In this document: positions 26,027 to 35,512 of the stretch, piece by piece
Position numbering within the stretch: the first letter of the stretch is position 1
How the letters are laid out: each line of letters begins with the position of its first letter
Source: Pseudomonas denitrificans (nom. rej.)
GTDB lineage: Bacteria; Pseudomonadota; Gammaproteobacteria; Pseudomonadales; Pseudomonadaceae
Length of the DNA: 64,000 nucleotides
Assembly (NCBI RefSeq): GCF_008807415.1
Contig: NZ_CP043626.1
Location: 3,286,001 to 3,350,000 of the forward strand
Reading direction: 5' to 3'
Notes under the pieces: generated by a model
What the model saw: only the letters and a program-made list of their open reading frames with translations
What the model was told of the DNA's origin: nothing
Databases searched by the model: none
Position numbers and translations under genes: made by a program

Positions 26027-26539
26027 TCAGGGCTTCTTGGCCGGAGCGGCCGGGGCCTTCACGCCCAGCTCCTTGTCCATGTCGGCCATCAGCTTGTTCA
26101 CCGGCTCTACGGCGGTCTGCAGTTTGGCCTGGGTCAGCTGGGCGGATTCGGCGGTCAGGCGCGGCATCTTCTCCAGCACCTTGCGGCCCAGGGGCGAGGC
26201 GTAGAAGTCGTTCAGCTGCTTGAGCTCGGATTCGCTGAAGTTGCTGGTGTAGAGCTTGACCAGTTCGGGCTTGAGCTTGTCCCAACCCACCGCGCGGTCC
26301 AGTTCGGCGTTGGCCTTGGCCTGGTAGCGGTCGAGCACCGCCTTCTTGCTGTCCGGCGCCTTGGCCTGGGCGAAGCGCTGGGCGAGCATCTGCTGGACTT
26401 GCGCGTAGACCGGCACGGTCAGCTTGTCGGCATGGACCTGCTTGAGAAACTTCTCCGCCTCGGCGTTGGCGTCAGCCAGTGCCACGGAACTGAAGCCAAC
26501 CAGAAGTGCTGCGGTGCAGAGGGAACGAAGAACGGTCAT
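26027..26539 (-). CDS. DUF2059 periplasmic protein
   Basis: 170 residues with a signal peptide (MTVLRSLCTAALLVGFSSVALA, cleaved before DANA). The mature part is helical with the DUF2059 core WDKLKPELVKLYTSNFSE, SELKQLNDFYASPLGRKVLE. It ends with a Lys/Pro/Ala tail (KAPAAPAKKP). The function is unknown. The start at MTVLRSL is chosen because the signal peptide begins there; the open frame continues 52 codons upstream without support. A divergent DUF2804 gene begins 168 bases away. Confidence 0.82.
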   Translation of the reverse strand: MTVLRSLCTAALLVGFSSVALADANAEAEKFLKQVHADKLTVPVYAQVQQMLAQRFAQAKAPDSKKAVLDRYQAKANAELDRAVGWDKLKPELVKLYTSNFSESELKQLNDFYASPLGRKVLEKMPRLTAESAQLTQAKLQTAVEPVNKLMADMDKELGVKAPAAPAKKP

Positions 26540-26706
26540 GGGGCAGTCCTGTGAGTCTGAAGGGTGTCCGGGTGGGACCCGCCATTCTGCGCCTAAGTTC
26601 GGAATGTGCTCAAGAGAGTGCCAAATGCCCTGGAAGTGACCGGCTTCTCTTGTCGTACAGTTCCCGAAACGGCATGCTGCGGCGCGTTGCCACATGGATG
26701 TGACCG

Positions 26707-27720
26707 ATGAACACCCTCACCCACCCGCCGACGCTCGTCGCCGCGCCGCCCCTGTGCGATGCGCGCGGCCGCCTGAACAGCGCGGCCGTGGGCTGGTCGT
26801 CGCGGCCACAGACGCTCTGCCAGCTGTCCGGCAACGCCGGCCGGCGCAAGCGCTGGAACCACTGGTGCATCAACGCGCCGGGCTGGATGCTCTCGATCAC
26901 CATCGCCGACCTCGACTACCTGGGCTACGGCGCCGTGTACTTCCTCGACCTGGAAACCGGACAGTCGGTGCACCGCACCCAGTTCAGCCCCTTCGGCCTG
27001 GGCTGCCACCTGCCGGACACGCCCAACCAGAGCCATCGCTTCGAGCACGGCCAGCTGTGCCTGGGTTTCGACGAACAGCCCGGCCAGCTGCGCATCACCG
27101 CCTGCGCGCCGAACCTGGGCGGCCAGCCGCTGAACCTCTCGCTGGAAGTGCAGCGCCCGGCGCACCTGGAGTCGGTCAACCTGGTGGTGCCCATGGGCGG
27201 CAAGTGCTTCCATGCCTGCAGCCGGCAGATGGGCCTGCCGATCAGCGGCAGCCTCACCCTCGGCCACAAGACCTATCGCTGCACTGACGGCCAGAGCTTC
27301 GCTGCGCTGGATTTCGGCCGGGGCGTCTGGCCGTTCAATACCCAATGGACCCGCGCCGCCTTCGCCGCGCCCGGCGGCATCGCCGGCAACTTCGGCGCCG
27401 GCTGGACGGAGAACAGCCACCTGAGCGAGAACGCCCTGTGGTTCGGCGGCGAGCTGCAAGCGCTGGACAGCCCTGTGGATATCCGCCAGGTGCCGCACGA
27501 CCCGCTGTCGCCCTGGCAGCTGCGCGGCAGCGATGAGCGCGTCGACCTCACTTTTACCCCGCGCAAGCTGCACCGTGCCTGCCCGCGCCTGGGCCCGCTG
27601 TTCGCCGAGACCTGCCAGTGGTTCGGCCGCTTCGACGGCTCGCTGCGCAGCGACGAGGGCGACCTGGTGCCGGTCAATGGCGCGCTGGGCTGGGTCGGCT
27701 CCACGCACGCCCGTTGGTGA
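26707..27720 (+). CDS. DUF2804 family protein
   Basis: 337 residues, soluble, rich in Trp and aromatic residues. Typical stretches: NSAAVGWSSRPQTLCQ, KRWNHWCINAPGWMLSITIA, LDYLGYGAVYFLDLETG, ALDFGRGVWPFNTQWTRAAF and TENSHLSENALWFGGELQ. These match the DUF2804 pattern, which suggests a beta-rich fold. No catalytic motif is recognised. It lies upstream of fumC on the same strand (135-base gap). Confidence 0.78.
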   Translation: MNTLTHPPTLVAAPPLCDARGRLNSAAVGWSSRPQTLCQLSGNAGRRKRWNHWCINAPGWMLSITIADLDYLGYGAVYFLDLETGQSVHRTQFSPFGLGCHLPDTPNQSHRFEHGQLCLGFDEQPGQLRITACAPNLGGQPLNLSLEVQRPAHLESVNLVVPMGGKCFHACSRQMGLPISGSLTLGHKTYRCTDGQSFAALDFGRGVWPFNTQWTRAAFAAPGGIAGNFGAGWTENSHLSENALWFGGELQALDSPVDIRQVPHDPLSPWQLRGSDERVDLTFTPRKLHRACPRLGPLFAETCQWFGRFDGSLRSDEGDLVPVNGALGWVGSTHARW

Positions 27721-27855
27721 CTGCCCGCTGGCGCCTGCCTGTCGCCGAGTCTCGCACGCCAGCCAAACCGCTCTATCACGGCCATTGAGCCGGAGTGGAA
27801 CCCGGAAGCCCCACAGCGGCCTAAACTGGCCGAGACCCTTTTCCGGAGAAGCACC

Positions 27856-29250
27856 ATGAGCCGCACCGAAACCGACAGCCTCGGTCCCATCGAGGTCCCC
27901 GACGATGCCTACTGGGGTGCGCAGACCCAGCGCTCGCTGCAGAACTTCGCCATCGGCGGGCAGCGCATGCCGCTGGCCGTGGTGCACGCCCTGGCGCTGA
28001 TCAAGAAGGCCGCCGCCCGCGTGAATGCGCAACTGGGCGAATTGCCGGAGAACATCACCAGCCTGATCGAGGAAGCCGCCGACGAAGTGCTGGCGGGCGA
28101 GCACGATGACCAGTTCCCCCTCGTCGTCTGGCAGACCGGTAGCGGCACCCAGAGCAACATGAACGTCAACGAGGTCATCGCCGGGCGTGCCAACGAGATC
28201 GCCGGCAACGGCCGCGGCGGCAAGAAGCCGGTGCACCCCAACGACCACGTGAACCGCGCACAGAGCTCCAACGACAGCTTCCCCACCGCCATGCACATCG
28301 CCGCCGCGCAAGCGGTGCAGAACGACCTGCTGCCGGCCATCGCCGAACTCAGTGGCGGCCTCGCCCAACAGGCCGCGCGCCACGCCAACCTGGTGAAGAC
28401 CGGGCGCACCCACCTGATGGACGCAACACCAGTCACCTTCGGCCAGGAGCTTTCCGCCTTCGTCGCCCAGCTGGACTACGCCGAACGCGCCCTGCGCGCG
28501 GCGCTGCCGGCGGTCTACGAACTGGCCCAGGGCGGCACCGCCGTCGGCACCGGGCTGAACGCGCCCAAGGAGTTCGCCGACGCCATCGCCGCCGAGCTGG
28601 CCGACCTCTCCGGCCTGCCGTTCGTTTCCGCGCCGAACAAGTTCGCTGCCCTCGCCGGCCATGAGCCGCTGGTGACCCTGGCCGGCGCCATGAAGACCCT
28701 CGCCGTGGCGCTGATGAAGATCGCCAACGACCTGCGTCTGCTCGGCTCCGGCCCGCGCGCGGGGTTTGCCGAGGTGAAGTTGCCAGCCAACGAGCCGGGC
28801 TCCTCGATCATGCCCGGCAAGGTCAACCCGACCCAGTGCGAGGCACTGTCGATGCTCGCCTGCCAGGTGTTCGGCAACGACGCCGCGATCACCTTCGCCG
28901 CCAGCCAGGGCCACCTGCAGCTCAACGTCTACAAGCCGGTGATCATCCACAACCTGCTCGAATCCGCGCGCCTGCTGGCCGACGGCTGCCGCAACTTCAA
29001 CACCCACTGCGTCGCCGGCATGGAGCCGGACGCGGCGAAGATGCGCGAGCACCTCGACCGCGGCCTGATGCTGGTGACCGCGCTGAACCCGCACATCGGC
29101 TACGACAAGGCCGCCGAGATCGCCAAGAAGGCCTACGCCGAAGGCAAGACCCTGCGCGAAGCCGCACTGGAACTGGGCTACCTGACCGACGCCGAGTTCG
29201 ACCAGTGGGTGCGCCCGGAGACCATGCTGGAGGCCGGGCAGAATGGTTGA
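27856..29250 (+). CDS. fumC: Class II fumarate hydratase
   Basis: 464 residues, the usual size. Active-site stretches: [20 protein letters not shown], the [14 protein letters not shown] loop, [20 protein letters not shown] and the signature [16 protein letters not shown] with its catalytic Ser. The iron-independent class II enzyme interconverts fumarate and malate in the TCA cycle. A second fumC copy is known in P. aeruginosa near bolA, consistent with this position. It overlaps the next gene by 8 bases. Confidence 0.95.
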   Translation: MSRTETDSLGPIEVPDDAYWGAQTQRSLQNFAIGGQRMPLAVVHALALIKKAAARVNAQLGELPENITSLIEEAADEVLAGEHDDQFPLVVWQTGSGTQSNMNVNEVIAGRANEIAGNGRGGKKPVHPNDHVNRAQSSNDSFPTAMHIAAAQAVQNDLLPAIAELSGGLAQQAARHANLVKTGRTHLMDATPVTFGQELSAFVAQLDYAERALRAALPAVYELAQGGTAVGTGLNAPKEFADAIAAELADLSGLPFVSAPNKFAALAGHEPLVTLAGAMKTLAVALMKIANDLRLLGSGPRAGFAEVKLPANEPGSSIMPGKVNPTQCEALSMLACQVFGNDAAITFAASQGHLQLNVYKPVIIHNLLESARLLADGCRNFNTHCVAGMEPDAAKMREHLDRGLMLVTALNPHIGYDKAAEIAKKAYAEGKTLREAALELGYLTDAEFDQWVRPETMLEAGQNG

Positions 29251-29866
29251 ACCGACCCGCTCCGGCGCCACCCCGATCGAGGGCGACGGCAAGCGCGTGC
29301 TGCTGGTGCTGGGTTCGCCCAAGCCCGGCGGCTTCTGCCACGCGGTGGCCGACGCCTACGCCCACGGCGCCCGCGCCAAGGGCCACGTGGTGCACACGCT
29401 CAGGCTCGGCGAGCTGAACTTCGACCCGGTGCTGCGCGGCGGCTACGAACAGAGCCAGAACCTGGAGCCGGACGTGCTCGAAGCCCAGCGGCAGATTCAC
29501 TGGGCGCAGCACATCGCCTTCGTCTACCCGATCTGGTGGGGCGGCCTGCCGGCGCTCCTGCAGGGCTTCTTCGACCGCGTGCTGCAGCCGGGCTTCGCCT
29601 TCCGCTACCGCTCGCTGGAATCCCGCGAGTTCGAGCCGCTGCTGGGCGGGCGCAGCGCCGACCTGCTGGTCAGCCACGACCAGACCCATTGGCACTACCG
29701 CCTGCGCCAGGGCGCGCCGGCCCACCGGCAGATGACCCGCTGCATCCTCGCGCCCTGTGGCATCGCCCTGCACCACCTGGAGGAATTCAGCCCGGTGCGC
29801 GGCTCCGGCGAGGAGCAGCGGCAAGCCTGGCTGCGCCGGGCGGAACAGCTGGGCACGCAGGTCTGA
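29243..29866 (+). CDS. Flavodoxin-fold NAD(P)H oxidoreductase (MdaB/KefF type)
   Basis: 207 residues. It starts with a flavodoxin-like fold: [20 protein letters not shown]. It has [20 protein letters not shown] and [15 protein letters not shown], the pattern of FMN- or FAD-dependent NAD(P)H:quinone reductases such as MdaB and KefF. Two-electron quinone reduction is inferred from the family. The start is inside the 3' end of fumC, so they are translated from one message. Confidence 0.84.
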   Translation: MVEPTRSGATPIEGDGKRVLLVLGSPKPGGFCHAVADAYAHGARAKGHVVHTLRLGELNFDPVLRGGYEQSQNLEPDVLEAQRQIHWAQHIAFVYPIWWGGLPALLQGFFDRVLQPGFAFRYRSLESREFEPLLGGRSADLLVSHDQTHWHYRLRQGAPAHRQMTRCILAPCGIALHHLEEFSPVRGSGEEQRQAWLRRAEQLGTQV

Positions 29867-30026
29867 ACGGCCGGCGGATGGCGGATGGCGCGCTATCCGC
29901 CCCACCGCGGCCCCCTTCAGAAGGTATTCCCTACAACTTGGGAAATCCCCTACACCGCGCCAACCTCCCATTTCCCTAGCATGCGCAAGCCCGAATTCCG
30001 GGCTTCTCTTCGCCTCTGGAGGCAGC

Positions 30027-30710
30027 ATGCTTCGCAAACTTTCCGCCGAAATGATCGGCACTTTCTGGCTGGTGTTCGGTGGTTGCGGCAGCGCCATCTT
30101 CGCGGCCCACGCCATTGGCGTGCTGGGTGTTGCCCTGGCCTTCGGCCTGACGGTCGTGACCATGGCCTATGCCATCGGCCCGATCTCCGGCTGCCACCTC
30201 AACCCTGCCGTCACCCTCGGCCTGTGGGCCGGCGGCCGCGTCCGTACCCTGGACGTCGTGCCGTACATCGTCGCCCAGGTCATTGGCGGCGTGCTCGCCG
30301 GTGCCGTGCTGTTCTACATCGCTTCCGGCAAGCCGGGCTTCGACGCACTGGCGGGCTTTGCCGCCAACGGCTTCGGTGAAGGCTCGCCCACCGGCTACAG
30401 CATGCAGTCCGCGCTGGCCATCGAAGTGCTGCTGACAGCGTTCTTCCTGTTCGTGATCATGGGCGCCACCGACAGCAAGCTGGCCCCGGCCGGTTTCGCG
30501 CCGATCGCCATCGGCCTGACGCTGACTCTGATCCACCTGATCAGCATCCCGATCGACAACACTTCGGTGAACCCGGCGCGCAGCCTGGGCGTGGCGCTGT
30601 TCGCCGACCCGCTGTTCATGAAGCAGCTGTGGTTGTTCTGGGTCGGCCCGCTGGTGGGCGGTGTGATCGGTGCACTGGTCTATCGCGTGGTGCGTCCGAC
30701 CTCTGCCTGA
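30027..30710 (+). CDS. aqpZ: Aquaporin Z
   Basis: 227 residues, six transmembrane helices and two half-helices bearing NPA motifs: [20 protein letters not shown] and [18 protein letters not shown]. The narrow filter with His and Arg fits a water channel rather than a glycerol facilitator. GGAGGCAGC precedes the ATG at 30027. It is a single-gene unit ending in a strong terminator. The gap 29867-30026 holds no gene. Confidence 0.94.
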   Translation: MLRKLSAEMIGTFWLVFGGCGSAIFAAHAIGVLGVALAFGLTVVTMAYAIGPISGCHLNPAVTLGLWAGGRVRTLDVVPYIVAQVIGGVLAGAVLFYIASGKPGFDALAGFAANGFGEGSPTGYSMQSALAIEVLLTAFFLFVIMGATDSKLAPAGFAPIAIGLTLTLIHLISIPIDNTSVNPARSLGVALFADPLFMKQLWLFWVGPLVGGVIGALVYRVVRPTSA

Positions 30711-30733
30711 TTCACCCTGCATTGCCGTTACGA

Positions 30734-30759
30734 AACGGGCGCCTTCGGGCGCCCGTTTT
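30734..30759 (+). terminator. Terminator after aqpZ
   Basis: AACGGGCGCC and GGCGCCCGTT pair perfectly around the TTCG tetraloop, followed by TT. It is 24 bases after the stop. Confidence 0.85.
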
Positions 30760-30771
30760 CGTTGGTATGCA

Positions 30772-30852
30772 GGTAGGGCGCATAACGCCCCCCAGCGTTA
30801 TCCGCCATCGTCGCAGCCGGTGTAGAAAGCGTTCCGTTTTATGCGCCCTACA
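30772..30852. repeat. REP pair, family B
   Basis: GTAGGGCGCATAACGCCCCC ... TTATCCGCC on the left and TTTTATGCGCCCTAC on the right, with a diverged middle. It lies between aqpZ and the receptor gene. Confidence 0.7.
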
Positions 30853-30873
30853 GGTATCGGGCATCGAGTATCT

Positions 30874-30923
30874 CTGTAGGAGCAGGCCATGCCCGCGATC
30901 GCGAGCATGGCTCGCTCCTACAG
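30874..30923. repeat. REP hairpin, family A
   Basis: TGTAGGAGCAGGCCATGCCC and GCGAGCATGGCTCGCTCCTA form a hairpin 20 bases after the receptor gene's stop (minus strand). Confidence 0.75.
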
Positions 30924-30942
30924 GTGTCCCGCGAGGGAGACT

Positions 30943-33501
30943 TCAGAAGTACTGGGTGAGGCTGAACTTGGCGTTGCGGCCCTGGCTGTACACGCTGTCG
31001 CCGGCCAGCGCGGGGTGGTAATCGCGGTTGAACAGGTTGTCCACGGTGAAGTTCAGCTCGGTGTTCTCCAGGCCCAGACGGCGCGGCTTCCAACTGGCGA
31101 ACACGCGGTGGGTGTCGTAACTGTCATTCACTGTCTGGTCCCAGAAGATGTCGCCGACGCTGGTGCCCATGCCGCCGGAATACTTGTCGCTGGGCAGGCG
31201 GTCGGTCTTGCGGACGAACTCGCCCTGCCAGCCGACCTGCGCATCCCACGCCGGGATCTTGGTGCCCAGGGTCGCGACCCACTTGGCCGGCGGCACGTCG
31301 CGCGCCCACACATTGGGGCCCCAGGGGTTGCTGTAGGCGCCGTCGTGCTTGCCGGTCACCCACGAATACGACAGCCCGCCGAACAGCCAGGGGCTGTCGT
31401 AGAAGCTCTCGACCTCGAAGCCCTTGTAGGTCACGCCCGGCAGGTTGCGGTAGTTGGACAGCGGCAGGTAGTCGCCGCAGCTGCCGGAGATGGTGCCGTT
31501 GTCGATGGCCTGCTGCTCGCAGCCGACGCTGCGGGTGCGGAAGATCTCGTCCTTGATCTTGTTCTGGAACAGCGTGGTGCGCACCTGCAGGTTGTCGCCG
31601 TTGATGAACAGGTCCGGCAGGTTGACCAGCGAACCGAAGCGCAGCGCGTGGATGCGCTCGGGGTCCAGGTCGCGGCTGGTGGCGCTGACCGTGCTGCTGT
31701 TCTGCACCTCGTACATTTCGTCGATCACCGGCGCGCGCCAGGTGCGGCTGTAGTCGGCGAAGAAGCCCAGGCGCTCGGTGGCGGTCCAGAACAGCGACAG
31801 GCGCGGCGACCAGCCGCTGTAGGTCTGCGAGCTGTAGTCATGGCCCTGCGCGGCGTTGTTGTAGAGCGGCGCGTCGTTGTCCTTGCCCTGGTTGCGCACG
31901 TGGTCGAAGCGCAGCGACGGGGTGATGGTCACGCTGCCCAGGGTCAGCGCGTCCTGGATGTAGGCGCTGTTGGTGTTCTGCTTGCCGCTGGGCATGAAGG
32001 TCGGCTGGAAGTGGCCGTAGTTGTAGCGCGCGGTATCGTAGGTGGAGCCGGGGATGTACATGTCGGTGGTGCGGGTGTGGCGGTGGAACTGCGTGCCGAT
32101 GGTGAACGCGTGCTGCACCGGGCCGGTGGCGAACAGGCTGGTGTTGCGCAGCTCAAGCACCTTGTCCTTGTAGTCGGTGTCCATCTTGCGGCCACCGGTG
32201 GAGACCTGGAAGAAGGCGTCCGGATTACGCTCGTCGGTCTGGTCGATGTGCGACTCGGAGTACTGCACCATCAGGTCGATCAGCGGGTTGTCGATGGGGT
32301 GGTATTCGTACTTGCCGGACCAGGTGGTGTCGGTGGTGTCGCGGTGCGCCAGCAGGCGCTTGAGCGCGGCCTCGTAGCCGTAGCGGTCGATGCTCGACTG
32401 GGTCGGCGGTGTCGGATAGGACGCCGAGGAGAACGGCGTCCAGCGGGTGCTATGCGAGCGGCTGTAGGCGAGGCTGATGTCGTTGTCGAGGTTGGGGTGC
32501 AGGTTCAGCTTGAACAACCCGGCGTCCAGGTCCTGGGCGCTGTTGGGCAGGCGGCTGGGGTTGATCGGGTAGTTGTTGTTCGGGTCGGGGATGTGCCCGG
32601 CGAGCTTGATGTCGCGGCCGTCACGGGCGGTCAGGTAGGCCAGGGCATCGACCTTGCGGTCCTCGGTTCGGCCGTAGACGGCGCCGCTGTAGATTTTCTG
32701 CTGGTCGTTGGAATGGTAGCCGTACTTGAGCATGGCGCCGACGTTCTGGTCGTCACGCAGCATGTCCGGCGCGTCCTTGGTCTCCATGTGTACGGTTCCG
32801 CCGAAGCCGCCGTTGCCGTTGTAGACCGAGTGCGGGCCCTTCTCCACCTCGATGCGCTTGATCAGTTCCGGTTCGATGAACACGGTGCCTTGCTGGTAGC
32901 GCTCGAAGCCGCTCTTGGTCGCGCCGTCGAGGGTGAAGGGCACGTCCTCGGCATCGCCCAGGCCCCAGATATTGACGGTCTGCCCGCCCGGTTTGGGCGA
33001 GCCGCCCATGGTCACGCCGGGCAGGGTCTGCAGCAGGGTGGGAATGTTGTCGGCCTGGATGCGCTCGATGTCTTTGCGGGTCAGGGTCGAGCGACCGACG
33101 CTGCTGGAGTCCACCGACAGGCCGCTGCCGACGATGGTCTGCGAGTCCAGTTCGATGGCGTTGTCGCTGAACTTGTCGACCTTGCCCACGCGGCGCACGA
33201 CGAAGCCGTCGCCGGCCTCCACCAGTTCCAGCGACGAGCCCTTGAGCAACTGCTCGAGCGCCTCGCGCATGCTGTAGCGACCACTTACCGCCGGCGCCTT
33301 GAGGCCGTCCAGCTGGGAGGCGTCGTAGAGCACCTGTATGCCGGCCTGCTGCGACAGGCTGCCGATGGATTCGCTCAGCGCCTGTGCCGGAAGGTCGACC
33401 TGCCAGTCGGCGGCGCGGCTGTACTCGGCCATCATCAGGCTGCCGAGCAGCACGGCGCAGCCCAGCGGGCGCGCGAACGGGAAGTTGAAACGAGACTGCA
33501 T
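30943..33501 (-). CDS. hxuA: TonB-dependent receptor with signalling domain (haem uptake, HxuA/HxuC type)
   Basis: 852 residues. After a signal peptide (MQSRFNFPFARPLGCAVLLG...) comes an STN signalling domain (WQVDLPAQALSESIGSLSQQ, AGIQVLYDASQL). The plug domain then contains VGSGLSVDSSSVGR, IQADNIPTLLQTLPGVTM and VEKGPHSVYNGNGGFGGTVH. The 22-strand barrel ends NAKFSLTQYF with terminal Phe. Receptors of the haemoglobin/transferrin/lactoferrin family bring haem across the outer membrane. The STN domain and the neighbouring sigma/anti-sigma pair form a cell-surface signalling system. I chose MQSRFNF as the start because the signal peptide begins there. Haem as ligand is inferred from similarity to the PAO1 hxu locus as I recall it. 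Confidence 0.85.
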   Translation of the reverse strand: MQSRFNFPFARPLGCAVLLGSLMMAEYSRAADWQVDLPAQALSESIGSLSQQAGIQVLYDASQLDGLKAPAVSGRYSMREALEQLLKGSSLELVEAGDGFVVRRVGKVDKFSDNAIELDSQTIVGSGLSVDSSSVGRSTLTRKDIERIQADNIPTLLQTLPGVTMGGSPKPGGQTVNIWGLGDAEDVPFTLDGATKSGFERYQQGTVFIEPELIKRIEVEKGPHSVYNGNGGFGGTVHMETKDAPDMLRDDQNVGAMLKYGYHSNDQQKIYSGAVYGRTEDRKVDALAYLTARDGRDIKLAGHIPDPNNNYPINPSRLPNSAQDLDAGLFKLNLHPNLDNDISLAYSRSHSTRWTPFSSASYPTPPTQSSIDRYGYEAALKRLLAHRDTTDTTWSGKYEYHPIDNPLIDLMVQYSESHIDQTDERNPDAFFQVSTGGRKMDTDYKDKVLELRNTSLFATGPVQHAFTIGTQFHRHTRTTDMYIPGSTYDTARYNYGHFQPTFMPSGKQNTNSAYIQDALTLGSVTITPSLRFDHVRNQGKDNDAPLYNNAAQGHDYSSQTYSGWSPRLSLFWTATERLGFFADYSRTWRAPVIDEMYEVQNSSTVSATSRDLDPERIHALRFGSLVNLPDLFINGDNLQVRTTLFQNKIKDEIFRTRSVGCEQQAIDNGTISGSCGDYLPLSNYRNLPGVTYKGFEVESFYDSPWLFGGLSYSWVTGKHDGAYSNPWGPNVWARDVPPAKWVATLGTKIPAWDAQVGWQGEFVRKTDRLPSDKYSGGMGTSVGDIFWDQTVNDSYDTHRVFASWKPRRLGLENTELNFTVDNLFNRDYHPALAGDSVYSQGRNAKFSLTQYF

Positions 33502-33638
33502 GCAAGGCCCTCCCCAGGGTCGAAAAGCGCTGCGCGTTTCGCAGCGAATGACGGGGAAGACCCTCATTCGAGAAAAACCCACACCTGCAAATAACAATAT
33601 TTCTCAAAAATAATCGAATCTGGGTCGTTGCTGTTTTT

Positions 33639-33721
33639 GCAGGAGCGGACTCCGTCCGCGATGTGCAACCGGCCAGCTCGGAGCCGCCGGAAATCGATCG
33701 TGGACGCAGTCCGCTCCTACG
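33639..33721. repeat. REP pair, variant with GGAGCGGACTCCGTCCGC
   Basis: GCAGGAGCGGACTCCGTCCG and the inverted GGACGCAGTCCGCTCCTACG. A half copy of this variant is at 37270-37301. Confidence 0.7.
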
Positions 33722-33735
33722 TAATGGGCCAGCGC

Positions 33736-33812
33736 TGTAGGGCGATTAACCTGGAACAGGTTATCCGCCGGCTCCGTTGCGGCGGATAACGCTGGCGCGT
33801 TATGCGCCCTAC
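33736..33812. repeat. REP pair, family B
   Basis: GTAGGGCGATTAACCTGGAA ... GTTATCCGCC and inverted GGCGGATAACGCTGGCGCGT ... GCGCCCTAC, directly after the hxuR stop and inside the hxuIRA group. Confidence 0.8.
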
Positions 33813-33840
33813 CTTCAGGCCGGGCGCGGGAGCGGGGAAA

Positions 33841-34791
33841 TCAGCGCGGCAGGATGACCGCGCTGCCGTCGGCCTTGCGCTGTACGCGCACATCCAGCAG
33901 CACCGGCAAGGCCGCGAGGAAATCGTCCGGACGGGCCAGGCGCACGTTGCCGGAAATGGGCTTGTCCGCCAGGCGCTGGTCACCCAGGCGGATTGGCGCG
34001 GCACGGTATTGCGACAACTCGTCCACCAGCGCACCCAGCGGCTGGTTGCGGAAGGCGAGCATGCCGTCGCGCCACGCAGCGATGGCGGCAACCGGCACGC
34101 GGTCGACCTGCGCCTCCTCTGCTCCACTCGACAACCGGGCACGATCACCCGCGGTCAGCGTCTGCTCGCCCGGCGCAGCGAGCTGCGCCTGCAACGCCAC
34201 TTTGCCGTGACGCACGGCGACGGTCAGGCCATCGCCCTCGCGGTGAACATCGAAGCCGGTGCCGAGCACCCGCACCCGGCTTTCGCCGGCGGTCACGCGG
34301 AAGGGCCGGTCGGCGTCATGGGTCACTTCGAAATAGGCTTCGCCGCGCAGCAATCGCACATCGCGCCAGCCCTCGGAGTAGTCCACCCGCAGTGTGGAAT
34401 CCGCCGCCAGGAACACCCGCGTGCCATCGACCAGCGTGACCTCGCGCTGCTCGCCCGGCGCGGTGGATTGCACCTGCTGCGGATCGGCCAGGCGGCCGCC
34501 ACTGAAGTCGTTGGCCAGCAACAATGCCGCGCAGAATACGCTGGCGGCGGCAAGCCCGCGCCAGGGCAGAATGGAGCGGCGACGCGGCGCGATGGCGGGC
34601 CGGCGCAGCTGGTCGAGATCGATCCACAGCTGCTCGATCTCACGGTAGGCCGATGCATGGGCCGGGTCTTCCGCCAGCCAGTCGGCGAAGGCCTGGCGCT
34701 CGCGGGCATCACAGGCGCCCGAGCGCTGGCGACTGAACCACTTGGCGGCCAGTTCGTCGATCACCTGCTGGCGCTCCTCTTGCGGCGTCAT
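33841..34791 (-). CDS. hxuR: FecR-family anti-sigma regulator
   Basis: 316 residues. The N-terminal cytoplasmic part has the FecR/DUF4880 pattern AAKWFSRQRSGACDARERQA, FADWLAEDPAHASAYREIEQ. One transmembrane helix follows (LAAASVFCAALLLA, about residue 80). The periplasmic FecR domain includes REVTLVDGTRVFLAADSTLR, and the C-terminal part (DELSQYRAAPIRLGDQ...) resembles an STN fold that contacts the receptor. It passes the receptor's signal to the sigma factor. It overlaps the sigma gene by 4 bases (ATGA). Confidence 0.88.
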   Translation of the reverse strand: MTPQEERQQVIDELAAKWFSRQRSGACDARERQAFADWLAEDPAHASAYREIEQLWIDLDQLRRPAIAPRRRSILPWRGLAAASVFCAALLLANDFSGGRLADPQQVQSTAPGEQREVTLVDGTRVFLAADSTLRVDYSEGWRDVRLLRGEAYFEVTHDADRPFRVTAGESRVRVLGTGFDVHREGDGLTVAVRHGKVALQAQLAAPGEQTLTAGDRARLSSGAEEAQVDRVPVAAIAAWRDGMLAFRNQPLGALVDELSQYRAAPIRLGDQRLADKPISGNVRLARPDDFLAALPVLLDVRVQRKADGSAVILPR

Positions 34792-35309
34792 GCTTCGCCC
34801 TCTCCCTGAACGTGCCGCTTGCAGTGCAACAGCGCACTGGCGACGTGCTTCTCCACCATGCTCAGTGAAATCCCCATGCGCCGCGCCACCTCGGGCTGCG
34901 ACAGGCCGTCGAACTTGTGCAGGATGAAGGCCTCACGTCGGCGGGGCGGCAGGCTGTCCAGTGCCTGGGAAAGCTGCCGCAGGTATCGTTGTCGCTCGAA
35001 CTGCACCACGGGTTCGCCCCCTTCGGCGGCCGGTTGCTGGTCAGTATCCGTGGCCTCTTCCGGCTCGCAGGCAAAGCGCCGGGAGCGCTGCCAGTGATCA
35101 CGCAGCAGGTTGCGCGCCACCTGGAACAGGAAGGCGCGCGGCTGCTCTACCTGATGCCGCGAGGAAGACTTGAGCCATTGGGCGAAGGCGTCCTGGGCAA
35201 GGTCGGCGGCGTCCGCCGAGCTGCCCAGCTGCTTGCGAAGGAAGCGCAGCAATTCGCCGTGGAAGGAGCGATAGGCCTGGGACACCGAACGGGAGAAACG
35301 CTCATCCAT
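34788..35309 (-). CDS. hxuI: ECF sigma factor, FecI type
   Basis: 173 residues. Region 2: FHGELLRFLRKQLGSSADAA, DLAQDAFAQWLKSS, and QPRAFLFQVARNLLRDHWQR. Region 4: ALDSLPPRRREAFILHKFDG, LSQPEVARRMGISLSMVEKH. This is the iron-starvation FecI class. MDERFSRSVSQAYRSFH is the normal start; the frame extends 12 codons upstream. It should direct RNA polymerase to the receptor gene when haem is bound. A Fur-box-like palindrome lies about 100 bases upstream. Confidence 0.9.
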   Translation of the reverse strand: MDERFSRSVSQAYRSFHGELLRFLRKQLGSSADAADLAQDAFAQWLKSSSRHQVEQPRAFLFQVARNLLRDHWQRSRRFACEPEEATDTDQQPAAEGGEPVVQFERQRYLRQLSQALDSLPPRRREAFILHKFDGLSQPEVARRMGISLSMVEKHVASALLHCKRHVQGEGEA

Positions 35310-35411
35310 CGACGCACGCCTCCCGGCGTCGCCGCCCTGCCCCACACTTGCCCGCTACCACGTCGCCCCCAGAACCGGGGCGCTTGGCCACCGGCAACTA
35401 TCGAATTACAC

Positions 35412-35432
35412 AAATGATAATACATATCATTT
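35412..35432. promoter_or_regulatory. Fur box upstream of the ECF sigma gene
   Basis: AAATGATA and TATCATTT are perfect inverted arms around ATACA, a good match to the Fur consensus (GATAATGATAATCATTATC). Iron-replete repression of the hxuIRA group is the expected result. Confidence 0.7.
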
Positions 35433-35484
35433 GCAGAATTGAAGCCGGACGAGAACGATCGGGCGAAAACGATGGAAAGCAAAA

Positions 35485-35502
35485 GGCCGCCTCACGGCGG
35501 CC
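35485..35502 (-). terminator. Terminator after the EamA transporter gene
   Basis: GGCCGCC and GGCGGCC pair around TCAC; on the minus strand TTTT follows. It is 11 bases past the stop at 35513. Confidence 0.75.
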
Positions 35503-35512
35503 CTTCGGGAAC

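Larger units (their letters stand above)
33502..33840. other. Intergenic region between hxuR and hxuA
   Basis: 339 bases. Near hxuA it is AT rich (AACAATATTTCTCAAAAATA at 33592-33611), a likely promoter region for the receptor gene, possibly used by the ECF sigma factor encoded upstream. The remainder is two REP-type repeats (33639-33721 and 33736-33812). No gene is visible. Confidence 0.6.
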
